Assembly: GCA_038380435.1 (NCBI GenBank)
Contig: JAWZYU010000028.1
Span: forward strand, 46,559,095-46,623,094
Reading direction: 5' to 3'
From: Ryuthela nishihirai
Taxonomy: Eukaryota; Arthropoda; Arachnida; Araneae; Heptathelidae
Length of the DNA stretch: 64,000 nt
The notes under the pieces were generated by a model, which was given only the letters and a program-made list of their open reading frames with translations, did no database searches and had not been told where the DNA came from. The position numbers and the translations under genes were made by a program. Each line of letters opens with the position of its first letter. Position 1 is the first letter of the stretch. Below, one piece after another: positions 1 through 11,727 of this stretch.

Positions 1-649
1 AATATTGAGCGTGTGCAGTTACCGTTCACAGCAAACTGGAGCGGTTGCAGTTAATGTTCACAGCACATTGGATCGTGTGAGCTCACAAAGACCTAGATCG
101 TGTGGGCTCACTCACGGAAATATTGAGCGTGTGCAGTTACCGTTCACAGCAAACTGGAGCGGTTGCGGTTAATGTTCACAGCACATTGGATCGTGTGTGC
201 TCACAAAGACATGGATCGTATGAGCTCACTCACGGAAATATTGAGCGTGTGCAGTTACCGTTCACAGCAAACTGGAGCGGTTGCGGTTAATGTTCACAGC
301 ACATTGGATCGTGTGGGCTCACTCACGGAAATATTGAGCGTGTGCAGTTACCGTTCACAGCAAACTGGAGCGGTTGCAGTTAATGTTCACAGCACATTGG
401 ATCGTGTGAGCTCACAAAGACCTAGATCGTGTGGGCTCACTCACGGAAATATTGAGCGTGTGCAGTTACCGTTCACAGCAAACTGGAGCGGTTGCGGTTA
501 ATGTTCACAGCACATTGGATCGTGTGAGCTCACAAAGACATGGATCGTATGAGCTCACTCACGGAAATATTGAGCGTGTGCAGTTACACGGCAGTTACCG
601 TTCACAGCAAACTGGAGCGATTGCGGTTAATGTTCACAGCACATTGGAT
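1..649. repeat. 118-bp tandem satellite, about 5.5 copies
   Basis: AATATTGAGCGTGTGCAG recurs at 1, 119, 237, 330, 448 and 566, giving a period of 118 bp with one unit shortened to 93 bp. Each unit contains GTTACCGTTCACAGCAAAC and CACATTGGATCGTGTG. Units differ by a few substitutions. The same sequence occurs inside the MITEs at 23263-23877 and 30871-31476, so this is MITE-borne satellite. The open frames across it are by-products of the repeat. Confidence 0.9.
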
Positions 650-2391
650 CGAGGCCGACGAGAAAGACAGGCCATGACACTGAGGCGATCCTCAGCCGTC
701 ACGTGATCAACTTAGTCCGGTAGCCGCAAACGTCACTCGATTCGTTCGCACAGAACCTTGTATCTCGTTTTTGCAATTTTATTTCGCTGTAATTTTTCCA
801 AGAAACCTAATTTTGTTTTTCTTTCTTCATTCCCCATTTAATCTAATTTGTGATAATTCTTAAAATACCAGCAGTTTCCTTAAAAAAAATTAAAGGCATA
901 ATATTATAGTGTTTAGAATAAAGAGCAAAATCAGAAAACCAAAGGTGTGTTTAAATGGGTATTTTGGGAAATGTATATACAAATATATATATTTTTAAAT
1001 TCTTTATGTTTTTTTTAAACATTTAACAACTGCAAGGCATTTATTCAGAATACACCACTGGTTTTCATTTACTTACCAGTTGCGGTATCCTTAATATTTA
1101 CTTATTGATTACATTTTTTTAATCTTTTGGAAAAGAAATCGCACGACCGAAATATAATTTAAAAAATATGCACTTTCAGCGGTCACTTATTAGATAAATT
1201 TCCATGGTATGCAAGCAGTAATCGAGATTTTACAGCGCAATAACTTTTTAAAATTATTAAGGAAAATTGTGACAGTAGATACGTTGCACGTTTGGTGTTT
1301 ATGGAATATTTACTAACAGCTATTCCACTTTATATAACTGCTGTCGCGTAAACAGGTTCAAATGGAAGCAATAACCTGTACATTAAACTTTAGTGATAAA
1401 TACTGTGAAAAGTATGAATACATTTTAGTAGTTCACATACTAATTTCTATCAATTTTTAACGAGCTAAGTTAAATATTTATATCTTCATAACTATTTAAA
1501 TACTGAACCTGATATTTCTAAAAACCCAGATTTGAGGTAGTTTACAGCAAATTATTTTCAGTGCAAACGTGGGCAAGATGTCCCTGAGGTAACATAATGC
1601 AAATACAGTGCGGAATGTACAGATTTGAATAAAACTTGTACTGTATTTAGAGTAATATTTTAGAATATGATACAGAAAATTACAAAACTCATAAAAAATT
1701 ACGATTTTTGGCATATTGATTTTAACAATACACTAGTGTATATTACAGCTTTGGAATATATTAAGTAAATATTTCACTACACTTTTTTGTTTCTTTTCAA
1801 CTCATAAAAGATGCCCAATGAAGATGTGACAAGAAATATATTAGATCATGTAATATCAGTTCATTATAAAACATTTATCTAGTAAATTGATTTTAGTGAA
1901 AATTATGTATCTCTTCCTGAATGACTCATACATAATCTACAACATGAAAGATATCCTAAAATTCATTAATTTTGCACTCACATAACACATCACAGCTTCT
2001 GAAAGAACATAATATACTACAAAAGTAATTTTCAGATACTAAATTTTGCCAACATTTTTAACACATAATTTTGTTTTAGATCACGCCATCTTTCAACACG
2101 TTAAAACTAGGCCTAAGAGAGCAATGCACTCAAAACACTTTTCAAGCACTAAATAATTACTTTTTTCAAACCACTAACTACAGGAAATATTTCATGCTAC
2201 AAATAATAATAATAAGGAGAAATGCTCACCTTTTTGGGGTAATCCAATGGTAGTTTGAAGACAAAACACGATGAACGAAGCAAGCGACTGAAGAATAAGC
2301 AGTTCGTTTCTATGACAATCGGACTGTAACCTCAGACTAAGTTGATCACGTGGTATTCCAGTGTCGTGGCCTGTCTTTCTCGTCGGCCTCG
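650..2391. mobile_element. Nested 1.74-kb TIR DNA transposon, non-autonomous, 9-bp TSD
   Basis: The ends are inverted repeats: CGAGGCCGACGAGAAAGACA at 650 is the reverse complement of the sequence ending at 2391. A second inverted match, CACGTGATCAACTTAGTC, lies just inside both ends. The satellite sequence ACATTGGAT occurs directly on both sides (641-649 and 2392-2400), a perfect 9-bp target duplication. The interior is AT-rich with no recognisable transposase. A 9-bp duplication suits Mutator-like elements and possibly Merlin; the family is not established. Confidence 0.85.
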
Positions 2392-2688
2392 ACATTGGAT
2401 CGTGTGAGCTCACAAAGACCTAGATCGTGTGGGCTCACTCACGGAAATACTGAGCGTGTGCAGTTACCGTTCACAGCAAACTGGAGCGTGTGCAGTAACT
2501 GCACACGCTCCAGTTTGCTGTGAACGGTAACTGGAGTTGCTGTACACGCTCCAGATATTTTTCCTGAATTCTGCAATCACGTGACAAGAAGGTTGCCAGA
2601 TCACTAATTTCTAAAAAAATCGTTGCCAGAAATTTTTTCTCAATTCTGTAATGAACCATAGTGTTCGGATATTTTTTGAGCGACTGTA

Positions 2689-3029
2689 CATGTTACGTAG
2701 CAAGTATTTCATTATACATGTTACAACTAAGCACAATGCTTATGATAAGCTTCATTTAAATACTAATATAGAGCAGCTTTGCAAAACAAAAAAAAATGTT
2801 GTGTAATAATGCCTGCATATATAAGCATTTATCGAGTCCAATTTTTTTATCTACAAGAGTAATTGTGACTCTCATATGGATATTAATAACAAAATTAATT
2901 TCATATATGCAATATAGGATCTACTTAATATGCGAAGAAACGTAATTACAGCTCACCAAAACAATTTGGAGACTCAAATCATTTTCAGCATATTAATATT
3001 GTATGTATTGAGCTTCATTCGGTTTTTAA
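2689..3029. other. Low-copy AT-rich interval
   Basis: AT-rich sequence between the MITE terminus and the next SINE. I see no coding potential, RNA gene or repeat in it. Confidence 0.5.
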
Positions 3030-3427
3030 GGGGCGGTGGGGGTGGTGTGGGGGCTTATTCAGTAGCGCGCCAGGCTCGTAATCTGTAGTTCCCAGGTTCG
3101 AGTCCCAGCTGCGTCAGCGTTGAGATTTATCTCCGCAAAATTCCCCGCCCTGCCCACGGTCAGTAAGGGACACCGATGGGCTTGGAAAGGCCGCCGTCCG
3201 TCGGATGGGACGTTAAGCCGTGGCCCCGTGTGCTGGAGAGCCATACCCTGTGCACGTCAAAGAACACACTGGATGGCCTTGACGGGAGGCTACCATCTGT
3301 CTCCCAACAGCTATTCCAGTGGGTCCCCTCCCCCAACCTTCTCTGAGCCTTCGGGGTCCATGTGACCTGGCCATTTAGACCATGGTGTGCAAAAAAAGTG
3401 CCGCTCAGAGGTAAAACAACCCAACCC
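3030..3427 (+). mobile_element. SINE-A, near full length
   Basis: The head has GTAGCGCGCCAGGCTCGTAAT, then the B-box GGTTCGAGTCC. The body includes GGGACGTTAAGCC, and the tail ends GTAAAACAACCCAACCC. The A-box region is damaged (GGCTTATTCAGTAGC instead of GGCTCAGTCGGTAGC), so Pol III activity is doubtful. This copy shows the single-tail length, about 400 bp. Confidence 0.9.
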
Positions 3428-4130
3428 GTTTAACACAGCCAACTTTTTCTTCCAAGCGGCAATTTTTTAACACTCAGAACTACTACAACTGAAATAAATC
3501 TACCCAGTTATAATAAATTCGTTCCTAAACACCCTCATCATATTAATATCCCAAGTTAGTGGCACAAATCTAATTCCCCACCCAACACAGACACTGAAAT
3601 ACGACTCATAACACTTTCTGAAATAAAATAAATAACGAGAGTCTCTTACAAAATACTTTCGCTAAAAGACCGTCTCTCTAGCGAAGATGCGAACCTCTTT
3701 CTTTACCCCCTTTCCAGAAATTCTCCCCTCTGACTCTTTACAGCTTCGTCTTCGGCTGCATTCTTGAGCGTCGTCGTTTCGCCGCCTTTCCACTAGACTT
3801 CCGAAATAACCAAAAAGGCCAAAAACCCATCATCTGGACTCCTCGTGAAATATTCAAACAAATGAGGATCCTCAGCTATCTCGCAAACCAAGCACAACAA
3901 CAGGATAGCCGAGAAAGCCTTCCCATGTAGCATGCGAGTATGCATGCATTCATGTATGTATGCATGCATGCACCCGATGCAGAGTGGTGGTGCAGCTACT
4001 ATTAATGACACAGAAGAGCACTCGAAATAACAGTGTAATTTAATGGAACACGGCGAAATTAATTGTAGGCAGGAATGTCCAGTTCCTGTGAGATAATTAG
4101 AGAAAGTCGAGATCTCGTGCTCTCTCGACT
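3428..4130. other. Low-copy interval
   Basis: No repeat family or gene recognised. A short alternation of TGCATG/ATGTATG lies around 3938-3972. Pyrimidine-rich DNA begins at about 4110. Confidence 0.4.
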
Positions 4131-6257
4131 CTCCTCTCTGCCCCGTTCTCTCTCTCTCTCATTTATTTATCCTATTCTTCCTCTCTATCTCTCATATTTA
4201 CCCTATTTCCGTCTCTCTTGAATATCTCTCCTCTTTTAGCGGCTACTTTTCTCTATTTTCTCTTCCTTTCTTCTTCCTCTTCTTTCTCCTCCTCCTTTTC
4301 TCCTCCTCCCTTTCTCCTTCTCTTCATATTTTTTCTTCTCCTTCTCTTCACATTTTTTCTTCTCTTTCTCTTCACTTTTCTCCTTCTCTTCTCACCACTT
4401 CTCTTCCTCCATCTCTCTCATTTGCATACCCTAATATTTCCTTTCCCTCGCCACTTCTATTTCTCTGTCTTTTTCTTTCTCCCTTCCTTTTCGCTACACA
4501 TCTAATCCCCTCTTTATACCTTCACTTCTTTTCCTCACTTTGCTTCTTTAATATTCATCTCTTTATTTCTTCAATACTTTTCTTCTTATCCCTCTTACTC
4601 TCTCCGCCTCTCTCATCTTCTCTTCTTCTTCACTCTCTCTTTTATTAACCATATTTTCCCTCTCTCATCTTCAAATTCTCCACATTTTTTCGTCTTTCCA
4701 TTTCTTTTCTCCGCCTCTCTCATCCTCTCTTCTTCTTCACTCTCTCTTTTATTAACCATATTTTCCCTCTCTCTTCTTCAAATTCTCCACATTGTTTCGT
4801 CTTTCCATTTCTTCCCCTTTTATATATTTCTTTTCACCACATCTCTCATCCTCTCTTCTTCTTCACTCTCTCTTTTATTAACCATATTTTCCCTCTCTCT
4901 TCTTCAAATTCTCCACATTGTTTCGTCTTTCCATTTCTTCCCCTTTTATATATTTCTTTTCACCACATCTCCCATCCTCTCTTCTTCTTCACTCTCTCTT
5001 TTATTAACCATATTTTCCCTCTCTCTTCTTCAAATTCTCCACATTTTTTCGTCTTTCCATTTCTTCCCCTTTTATATATTTCTTTTCACCACATCTCCCA
5101 TCCTCTCTTCTTCTTCACTCTCTCTTTTATTAACCATATTTTCCCTCTCTCTTCTTCAAATTCTCCACATTTTTTTCTTCTTTCCATTTCTTCCCCTTTT
5201 ATATATTTCTTTTCTCCACATCTCCCTCTTTATCTTTTGCTTATTTTCCCTTTCTCATTTTTCCTCTTTCTTCAACTTCCCCTCTTTTCTTCTTACCATA
5301 TTTCATCTTCTCAATCTTTACCCCCTCCACCTCTCTTATTTTTCTCTCTTTTGTCCTCCATTATTCTTATTCTCTCCTTCATCCTTATTATCTCCACCGC
5401 TTTCCATCTTTCCCTCCTTCTCTCTTCTTTCATCCTCTCACTCACTCATCCTCTATTTTCTTCCTTGTTCTTCCTCTCTCATTACTTCTCTATTCTTATT
5501 TCTTTCTCTCTTTCACCTTCTCTTCTCCTTAACTCTCTCTCTCCTTTATTTACCATATCTCCCTTCTCTTCTTTTTCTCTTCCCTTTCTCACCACTCCTT
5601 TTCTCCCTTATTTTTACTCTCCGTCGTCTATTCACGGAATTTCTACTCCTCCTTTTCTACTCTCATTTTTATTCACACTAGTTTTTTTTACTTACTTCTT
5701 CTACCCCTATCATTAGTTTCTTATTTATTCCCCTCCTCCTCCCCCATTTTCTTAATTTTGCATATCTTTTCCCCTCAGCTTTCTCTTATACATTTTTTTT
5801 AAATTTTCCTTGATTCCCCCTCCCCATCATACACACACCGTTACCATTTTTGCGCCCTTCCACCTTTTAATTTCTCTTTTTATATTTAGCCTTCATTTTT
5901 CTTCTTTTCACTCTTCTCTTCGCTTTCCCCCTCTTTTCTCTCTTTCCCATTTCCTTCCTTCACTTTTCCCTTCTCTTCATCCCCCCTTTCCATTCTATCA
6001 CTTTTTCCCCTTCTCTCTCTCTTGGTCTGCCTTTAATTCAATTTCTTTTCATTACATTTTTCTTCTTTACAATATTTTCACTTTTATCACCTTTTCCCCG
6101 TTTATATTCCTCTATATCTTCCCCCTTCCTATTTCACTTTCTCATTTTCTTCGTTAGTCTTCCATTTTATCTTTCCCTTGTCATCCTTCTCTTCTGCATT
6201 TCCTTCCATCCTAGTTTACATTCATTTCCTTCGTCTTTCCTCACCTATCTTGCTTTG
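4131..6257. repeat. 2.1-kb polypyrimidine (CT-rich) low-complexity block
   Basis: The + strand is overwhelmingly C and T in TTCTTC, CTCTCT and TCCTCC runs. Open frames here encode only Ser/Phe/Leu/Pro low-complexity strings and are not genes. Part of the block (4607-5233) is a regular tandem repeat. Such tracts can adopt triplex-prone mirror-repeat structures; this is known of polypurine/polypyrimidine DNA and not shown here. Confidence 0.85.
4607..5233. repeat. 126-bp tandem repeat within the pyrimidine block
   Basis: TTTATTAACCATATTTTCCC recurs at 4641, 4748, 4874, 5000 and 5126: three intervals of exactly 126 bp preceded by one of 107 bp. The short interval lacks the segment with CCCCTTTTATATATTTC that the later copies share. 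The units are nearly identical, which implies recent expansion. Confidence 0.9.
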
Positions 6258-6259
6258 TA

Positions 6260-6472
6260 CAGTCGCTCAAAAAAGTATCCGAACGCTATGGTTGCATACA
6301 AAATTCAGAAAAAAATCTGGCAACGATTTTTTTTAGAAATTAATGATCTGGCAACCTTCGTATACGGTACACGAAGGTTGCCAGATCATTAATTTCTAAA
6401 AAAATCGTTGCCAGTTGTTTTTTCTGAACTTTGTATACAACCATAGCGTTCGGATACTTTTTTGACCTACTG
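6260..6472. mobile_element. Tc1/mariner-type foldback MITE, 213 bp
   Basis: An almost complete palindrome: CAGTCGCTCAAAAAAGTATC at the left pairs with GATACTTTTTTGACCTACTG at the right, and the arms meet near CTTCGTATACGGTACACGAAG. TA occurs on both sides (6258-6259 and 6473-6474), the target duplication of the Tc1/mariner superfamily. It has no coding capacity. Confidence 0.92.
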
Positions 6473-6474
6473 TA

Positions 6475-7808
6475 CTGCCTTACGGACAAATCCCATCGAT
6501 GACTCCCTAATAGATAAGCAGAAGACACAACACCGCGACAATTACAGCTATCAACTTTGTTTCCTAATTCTTGACCGATTTCTTATCCCTCGGCAGATTG
6601 ACGCCGCCATTTTCTTTATTTTCAATCGACGAATACAATTCATCTTCAAACATCACCCTCAGGTAAAAGAAGGTGCGCATCAGAGACAAAAGTAATGCGC
6701 AAACCCGCTAGAAATCTGTTTAAAAAAAACCATCCAACAGCCAAACATTAAAGCTAAAAGAAACAAACTCTACTATAATCTGAAACTTCACTTCTAAAAA
6801 AAAAACATAAAATTAACATAATTCTCGTTCAGCCTTTTTTTAAGTAACCTTCAAGAAAATTTAAATAAGTTTACAAAGCAAAATTTCTCATCGCGGAGCC
6901 TCAAAAAGATAAAATCGCTCCAAAACCACAGGATGAGAACATAAACTAAAAATCAGACACACGTGGGCACTGGTCAAGACAACAATGTCCGACTGACGGA
7001 AAGAGGTTAAAAAAATAAAGAGTCACGGGTACTGGAAAGAAGGGGAGGGTAAGAAATCGCAGCTCGTGACAAGAATCCAGTCGCAAGTTTTCCGGGCAAA
7101 CTCCAGATGCTAGTGGAATCGAGAGTGTGAAATCAATAGGCCAAGTGAAGATGGTCTCTCGCGTTCCCGCTCTCTCACGCGGTGCTCCGGATCACATGAG
7201 TAATGGCGTCATTTCCGGTGTCATTTGTTCGTATTGGAAAACTCGCTGAATCCGTGAGCAGACGGATCCACATGTGTGTTGCGCAAAGCTTTCGAAACGG
7301 TTTTGTTTGTTGGCGCATGAGACGCTAGATTCGTTTCGCAACACCGGGAATTGAAAGTGATGAGACAATGGTCAAACAATCATCAAATGCGTTGCGTGCA
7401 TAACACTGGAGAGAGTGGGGCAATGTGTCTTGCTTTATGGACGGTTTTCTACCATCATCTACGGTGCGATCTTTTCCGAAAATGATCGCAACAAATAATC
7501 TCCAAACAGGTTTTCAGAGTCTCACTAACGTACAATGGCTTTGTAAACATACGAGTAGATAATGAAAAACCTTTTCTTTTTCCAAAGGAAAATAAGTTTT
7601 TATGAGGTAACATGATGTACTTCTATTTATCTACACTATTTGGTGTCCTGGGAATCGATATCTATCTTTCATCATCAGTAGTAGAAGTCACGATATATTT
7701 AGAAAAAAAAAGTACGGGGGGGGGGGGCGATAACTATTGTATTGAACCGAGGATCAGAATGCAGTTCGGGGAATTTTAAATTATTCCCATTCAATTTGTC
7801 TACAGGTT
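6475..7808. other. Low-copy intergenic interval
   Basis: No gene or known repeat recognised. Contents include A-rich runs near 6720-6830, moderately GC-rich DNA near 7140-7350 and a G homopolymer at about 7718-7727. None of the short open frames has a recognisable domain. Confidence 0.4.
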
Positions 7809-8028
7809 TGGGTTGGGTTGTTTTACCTCTGAGCGGCACTTTTTTTGCACACCATGGGCTAAATGGCAAGGTCACAAGGACCCCGAAAGCTCAGAGAAGG
7901 TTGGGGGAGGGGACCCACTGGAACAGCTGTTGGGAGACAGATGGTAGTCTCCCGTCAAGGCCATCCAGCTTGTTCTTTAACGTGGCTCTCATGCACACGG
8001 AGCCAAAGCTTAACGTCCCATCCAACGG
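7809..8028 (-). mobile_element. SINE-A, 5'-truncated
   Basis: Starts with GGGTTGGGTTG (reverse of the tail) and runs through the tail and part of the body to CATCCAACGG. The tRNA-like head is missing, and about 25 bp of body is deleted after TCTTTAACGTG. Confidence 0.88.
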
Positions 8029-8060
8029 ATAGTATCGCCAATCGATTTTTCCCTTTACAC

Positions 8061-8413
8061 AGAGGTGGGGGTTGTTCAGTGGGTAACGCGTCATGTTCGC
8101 AATCTGTAGTTCCCAGGTTCGAGTTCCACCTGGGCAAGAGTTAAGATTTACCTCCACTCCACCGTAGCTTCGGTTACATGCAAAGGGGACTCGGATGGTC
8201 TTGAAAAGTCCGCCCGCAGGATGGGAGAGCCATACCCTGTGCACTTTAAAGAACACTGAGTGGCCTTGACGGGAGGCTACCATCTGTCTCCCAACAGCTG
8301 TTCCAGTGGATTCTCTTCGCTCAACCAGCTCTGAGTCCTTGGGGTCCTTGTGACCTAGCCATTTATCCCAGTGTGAACAAAAAAAAATGTCGCTCACATG
8401 TAAAACAACCCAG
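8061..8413 (+). mobile_element. SINE-A, older diverged copy
   Basis: The head has GTTGTTCAGTGGGTAACGCG and an intact B-box GGTTCGAGTTCC. The body is diverged and shortened, and the tail ends GTAAAACAACCCAG. It lies head-on to the truncated copy at 7809-8028. Confidence 0.85.
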
Positions 8414-8420
8414 TTTCACA

Positions 8421-8738
8421 TAATGACCTAAATGGCCAGGTCACAAGGTCCCCAATAGCTCAGAAAAAGTTCGGAAAGGGGACTCATTGGATAGCTGTTA
8501 GGAAACAGATGGTAACCTTCCGTCAAGGTCATCCAATATTCTCTTTAACATGCACACGACTTTACGTCCCATCCGACGGACGGAGACACTTCGAAGTGCA
8601 TCAGTTTTCCTTTCTAACCAATGGCAGGGTGAGGTATTTCGGAGATAAATCTTAAAGCTGGCCCAGATGGGACTCGAACCTGAGAACTGCAGATTACAGG
8701 CCTGTCACGCTATCGGCTGAATGAATCTTCCCCTTTCA
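8421..8738 (-). mobile_element. SINE-A, old diverged copy
   Basis: Contains reverse-orientation tail (CTAAATGGCCAGGTCACAAGG), body (CGTCCCATCCGACGGACG) and head (GGGACTCGAACCTG, the B-box complement), with many substitutions. The terminal CAACCC tail is absent. Confidence 0.82.
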
Positions 8739-8822
8739 CAGAATGCGTTGCTGACATCATCACTTTATATCACGTACAGAATCAAAATGACGCAGTTAAA
8801 CTTTCTAAAATATGCCCTTAAA

Positions 8823-9373
8823 TTTGGGTTGTTTTACCTCTGAGCGGCATTTTTTGCACACCATGGTCTAAATGGAAAGGTCACATGGACCCCGAAGGTT
8901 CAGAGAAGGTTGGGGGAGGGGACCCACTGGTATAGCTGTTGAGAGACAGATTGTAGCCTCCCGTCAAGGCCATCCAGCGTGTTCTTTAACGTTGGGTTGT
9001 TTTACCTCTGAGCGGCATTTTTTGCACACCATGGTCTAAATGGAAAGGTCACATGGACCCCGAAGGTTCAGAGAAGGTTGGGGGAGGGGACCCACTGGAA
9101 TAGCTGTTGAGAGACAGATGGTAGCCTCCCGTCAAGGCCATCCAGCGTGTTCTTTAACGTGCACAGGGTATGGCTCTCCCGCACACGGGCCCACGACTTA
9201 ACGTCCCATCCGACGGACGTCGGCCTTTCCAAGCCCATCAGTGTCCCCTACTGACCGTGGGCAGGGCGGGGAATTTTGCGGAGATAAATCTCAACGCTGA
9301 CCCAGCTGGGACTCGAACTTGGAAACTACAGATTACGAGCCTGGCGCGCTACCGACTGAGCCATCCCCGCCCC
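8823..9373 (-). mobile_element. SINE-A with two tandem tails, TSD-bounded
   Basis: TTGGGTTG starts at 8824 and 8992, so the tail unit occurs twice (168 bp apart) before a complete body and tRNA-like head. TATGCCCTTAAA flanks the whole element at 8811-8822 and 9374-9385, a perfect 12-bp target duplication. Both tails share CATGGTCTAAATGGAAAGG, different from the family norm, so they derive from one another. Confidence 0.95.
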
Positions 9374-9385
9374 TATGCCCTTAAA

Positions 9386-10693
9386 AAGAAAAATATCTAA
9401 CAGCAACAAAAACGTAAAACTCTCTTTATGTGAACAGATCCGGTTGAAGCAAATCGTCAGAGTCCTCATCGGAAATCTTTCACAAGAGCTTTCACCGTTC
9501 TTGAGAATTCCACATAAATTTTCCCTTTAAGGTAATCCATTTAGATAGAGTTTGAATTTGCTCCGACAGCAATTTTAACCATCATCCACAATAACGCATT
9601 AAATCTCAATCTGCGATACCTTAAACACCTCGTGACACATCACCTGATACGACTAAACACTTTCTTTCCTTCATCTGAACAGGCAGGTAATACAACTGTA
9701 TTCATCGATTTAATATGATTGCCAACTGTAAGGTGCATGATGATCCAAACCCAACTCTCCGCTGTTACTCTTTCTACTCTGTAACATACTGGCTACGGAA
9801 AGCATTGTGCTCACTTTGCAGAGCCTGTCATTCGGCTCTATAATTACCTACTGTCGAGATGTCAACGCAGTGGTCCGATGAAACGTATTAGCGTCAACTC
9901 CAGGGAACTGCTAACGTCAAAATCTGATGTGATTTGATACCGGACTGCTTTCGCACAACTGACTCCCTGCGAGTCATTTTCGAGAGAGGTTGCGATGGAG
10001 TTTGCGTTTAATACTCATGTTACCAAGGTTTCGGTCCAAACTGCTTTCGGTATCGCCACACTTTCATTTGTCGAGGGTTTATATTAATTTCTCTGTAATG
10101 AGTGTTTCTCTCTCTATATATAAGTGTGTTGGGAGGTTTTACAGCTAAAGAACCATGGGACATCTTTGCAATTCAAACTGAACGTCAATGCGATAATAAG
10201 TAATGGTTTAGAGGACGTGGTAGAGTTAATGTGATGTGCTTGAATAATTGTGTTGTGGTGTGAATAAGTTTGGGAAGTGGAAACTTTCTTATACTCGTGA
10301 GATTTTCACTCTTCAACTGAAGGGAGTTTTCGCAAACTCTGTTTGAATCTTTGTCGTTCCGAAACTTTAGTTTTTGAATACTTTGCTGCAGAACGTCAAT
10401 CGTGGTAAATGTCGCAAGAGATATCAGACTTCTTCAACATTTTCAAGACAAAATTGAGAAATTAATGCCTTGGTTTTAACAATATTTCCTTAGAATAAAA
10501 TATTCTTGTTGTCATGAAATTGCCTCGAATGTTGACTTCTGCAATGTGTTTAAGTGAGTTCATTTTCGTGCGATTTAGCCGATTATTTTTCTGATATCTC
10601 AAATAAAATGGTGCTCGGAAATGGGTAAACCTTTTAGAATTTTCCATCATGTTGAGCACAGGCTGCGTAACCTGATGTTCCCGAGTTCGAATC
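9386..10693. other. Low-copy interval
   Basis: No gene or repeat family recognised. A (CT)n(TA)n stretch lies near 10108-10125. A tRNA-like fragment with GAGTTCGAATC (B-box-like) lies at about 10683-10693, with no recognisable A-box in front of it. Confidence 0.4.
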
Positions 10694-10704
10694 GCTACTG
10701 GAAT

Positions 10705-11480
10705 GGGGCGGGGGTGGCTCAGTCGGTAGCGCGTCAGGCTCGTAATCTGTAGTTCACAGATTCGAGTCACAGCTGGGTCAGCGTTGAGATTTATCTCCGC
10801 AAAATTCCCACGGTCAGTAGGGGACACCGATGGGCTTGGAAAGGCCGCCGTCCGTCTGATGGGACGTTAAGCCATTGCGCCGTGTGTGGGAGAGCCGTAA
10901 TCTGTGCACGTTAAAGAACACACTAGATGGCCTTGACGGGAGGCTACCATCTGTTTCCCAACAGCTGTTCCAGTGGATCCCCTCCCCCAACCTTCTCTGA
11001 CCCCTCGGGGTCCTTGTGACTTGGCCATTTTAGCTCATCGTGTGAAAAAAAGTACCACTCAGAGGTAAAACAACCCAACCCTATGAAGGAGAGCCATACC
11101 CTGTGCACGTTAAAGAACACACTAGATGGCCTTGACGGGAGGCTACCATCTGTTTCCCAACAGCTGTTCCAGTGGATCCCCTCCCCCAACCTTCTCTGAC
11201 CCCTCGGGGTCCTTGTGACTTGGCCATTTTAGCTCATCGTGTGAAAAAAGTACCACTCAGAGGTAAAACAACCCAACCCTATGAAGGAGAGCCATACCCT
11301 GTGCACGTTAAAGAACACGCTGGGATGGCATTGACGGGAGGCTACCATCTGTCTCCCAACAGCTGTTCCAGTGGATCCCCTCCCCCAACCTTCTCTGAGC
11401 CTTCGGGGTCCATGTAACCTGGCCATTTAGTCCATGGTGTGCAAAAAAGTGCCGCTCAGAGGTAAAACAACCCAACCCAA
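10705..11480 (+). mobile_element. SINE-A with three tails in a 198-bp format, TSD-bounded
   Basis: Head A-box TGGCTCAGTCGG and body are followed by three tails. AGAGCC recurs at 10891, 11090 and 11288 (spacings 199 and 198 bp), and the joint is CCCAACCCTATGAAGGAGAGCC. This differs from the common 169-bp joint, because each repeat keeps the body segment with CATACCCTGTGCAC. GCTACTGGAAT flanks the element at 10694-10704 and 11481-11491, an 11-bp target duplication. Confidence 0.94.
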
Positions 11481-11549
11481 GCTACTGGAATACCGGTGGA
11501 CTTCGAAATGCAGCCGGCTCTCTAAACTTGGATTTTAAGCAGTGGTTCT

Positions 11550-11725
11550 GAATACAGGTTGGATTGTTTTTCCTATGAGCCACTTTTTTGCACACAATGG
11601 GCTAAATAGTCAGGACACAAAGGACCTCGAGGGCTCAGAGACGATTGGGGGAGGGGATTTACTGGAAAGCTGTTAGGGAACGTATGGTAGTCTTCCGTCA
11701 ATACCATACAGCGTGGTCTTTAACG
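11550..11725 (-). mobile_element. SINE-A tail fragment, diverged
   Basis: A reverse-orientation tail from GGTTGGATTG to TCTTTAACG with many substitutions. It is interrupted at TA by a half MITE, and no body or head follows. Confidence 0.82.
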
Positions 11726-11727
11726 TA

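Larger units (their letters stand above)
1..2686. mobile_element. Composite Tc1/mariner-type MITE carrying satellite (left end outside window)
   Basis: The right terminus at 2656-2686 reads inward from CGACTG and is followed by TA, matching the termini of the MITEs at 6260, 23263 and 30871. Inside it the 118-bp satellite fills 1-649 and continues at 2392-2500, then an inverted copy of the satellite motif and the MITE arm with TTGCCAGATCACTAATTTC follow. The interior is interrupted by an unrelated element at 650-2391. The left terminus lies upstream of base 1. No transposase is encoded, so it would be non-autonomous. Confidence 0.75.

Noticed and set aside
163..706. Open frames of 60-110 codons at the left edge
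   Set aside because: 118 is not a multiple of 3, so the satellite is read in different frames; no real protein repeat.
4218..6157. Long open frames rich in Ser, Phe, Leu and Pro
   Set aside because: They translate the polypyrimidine tract; any frame without purines lacks stop codons. No domain or exon structure.
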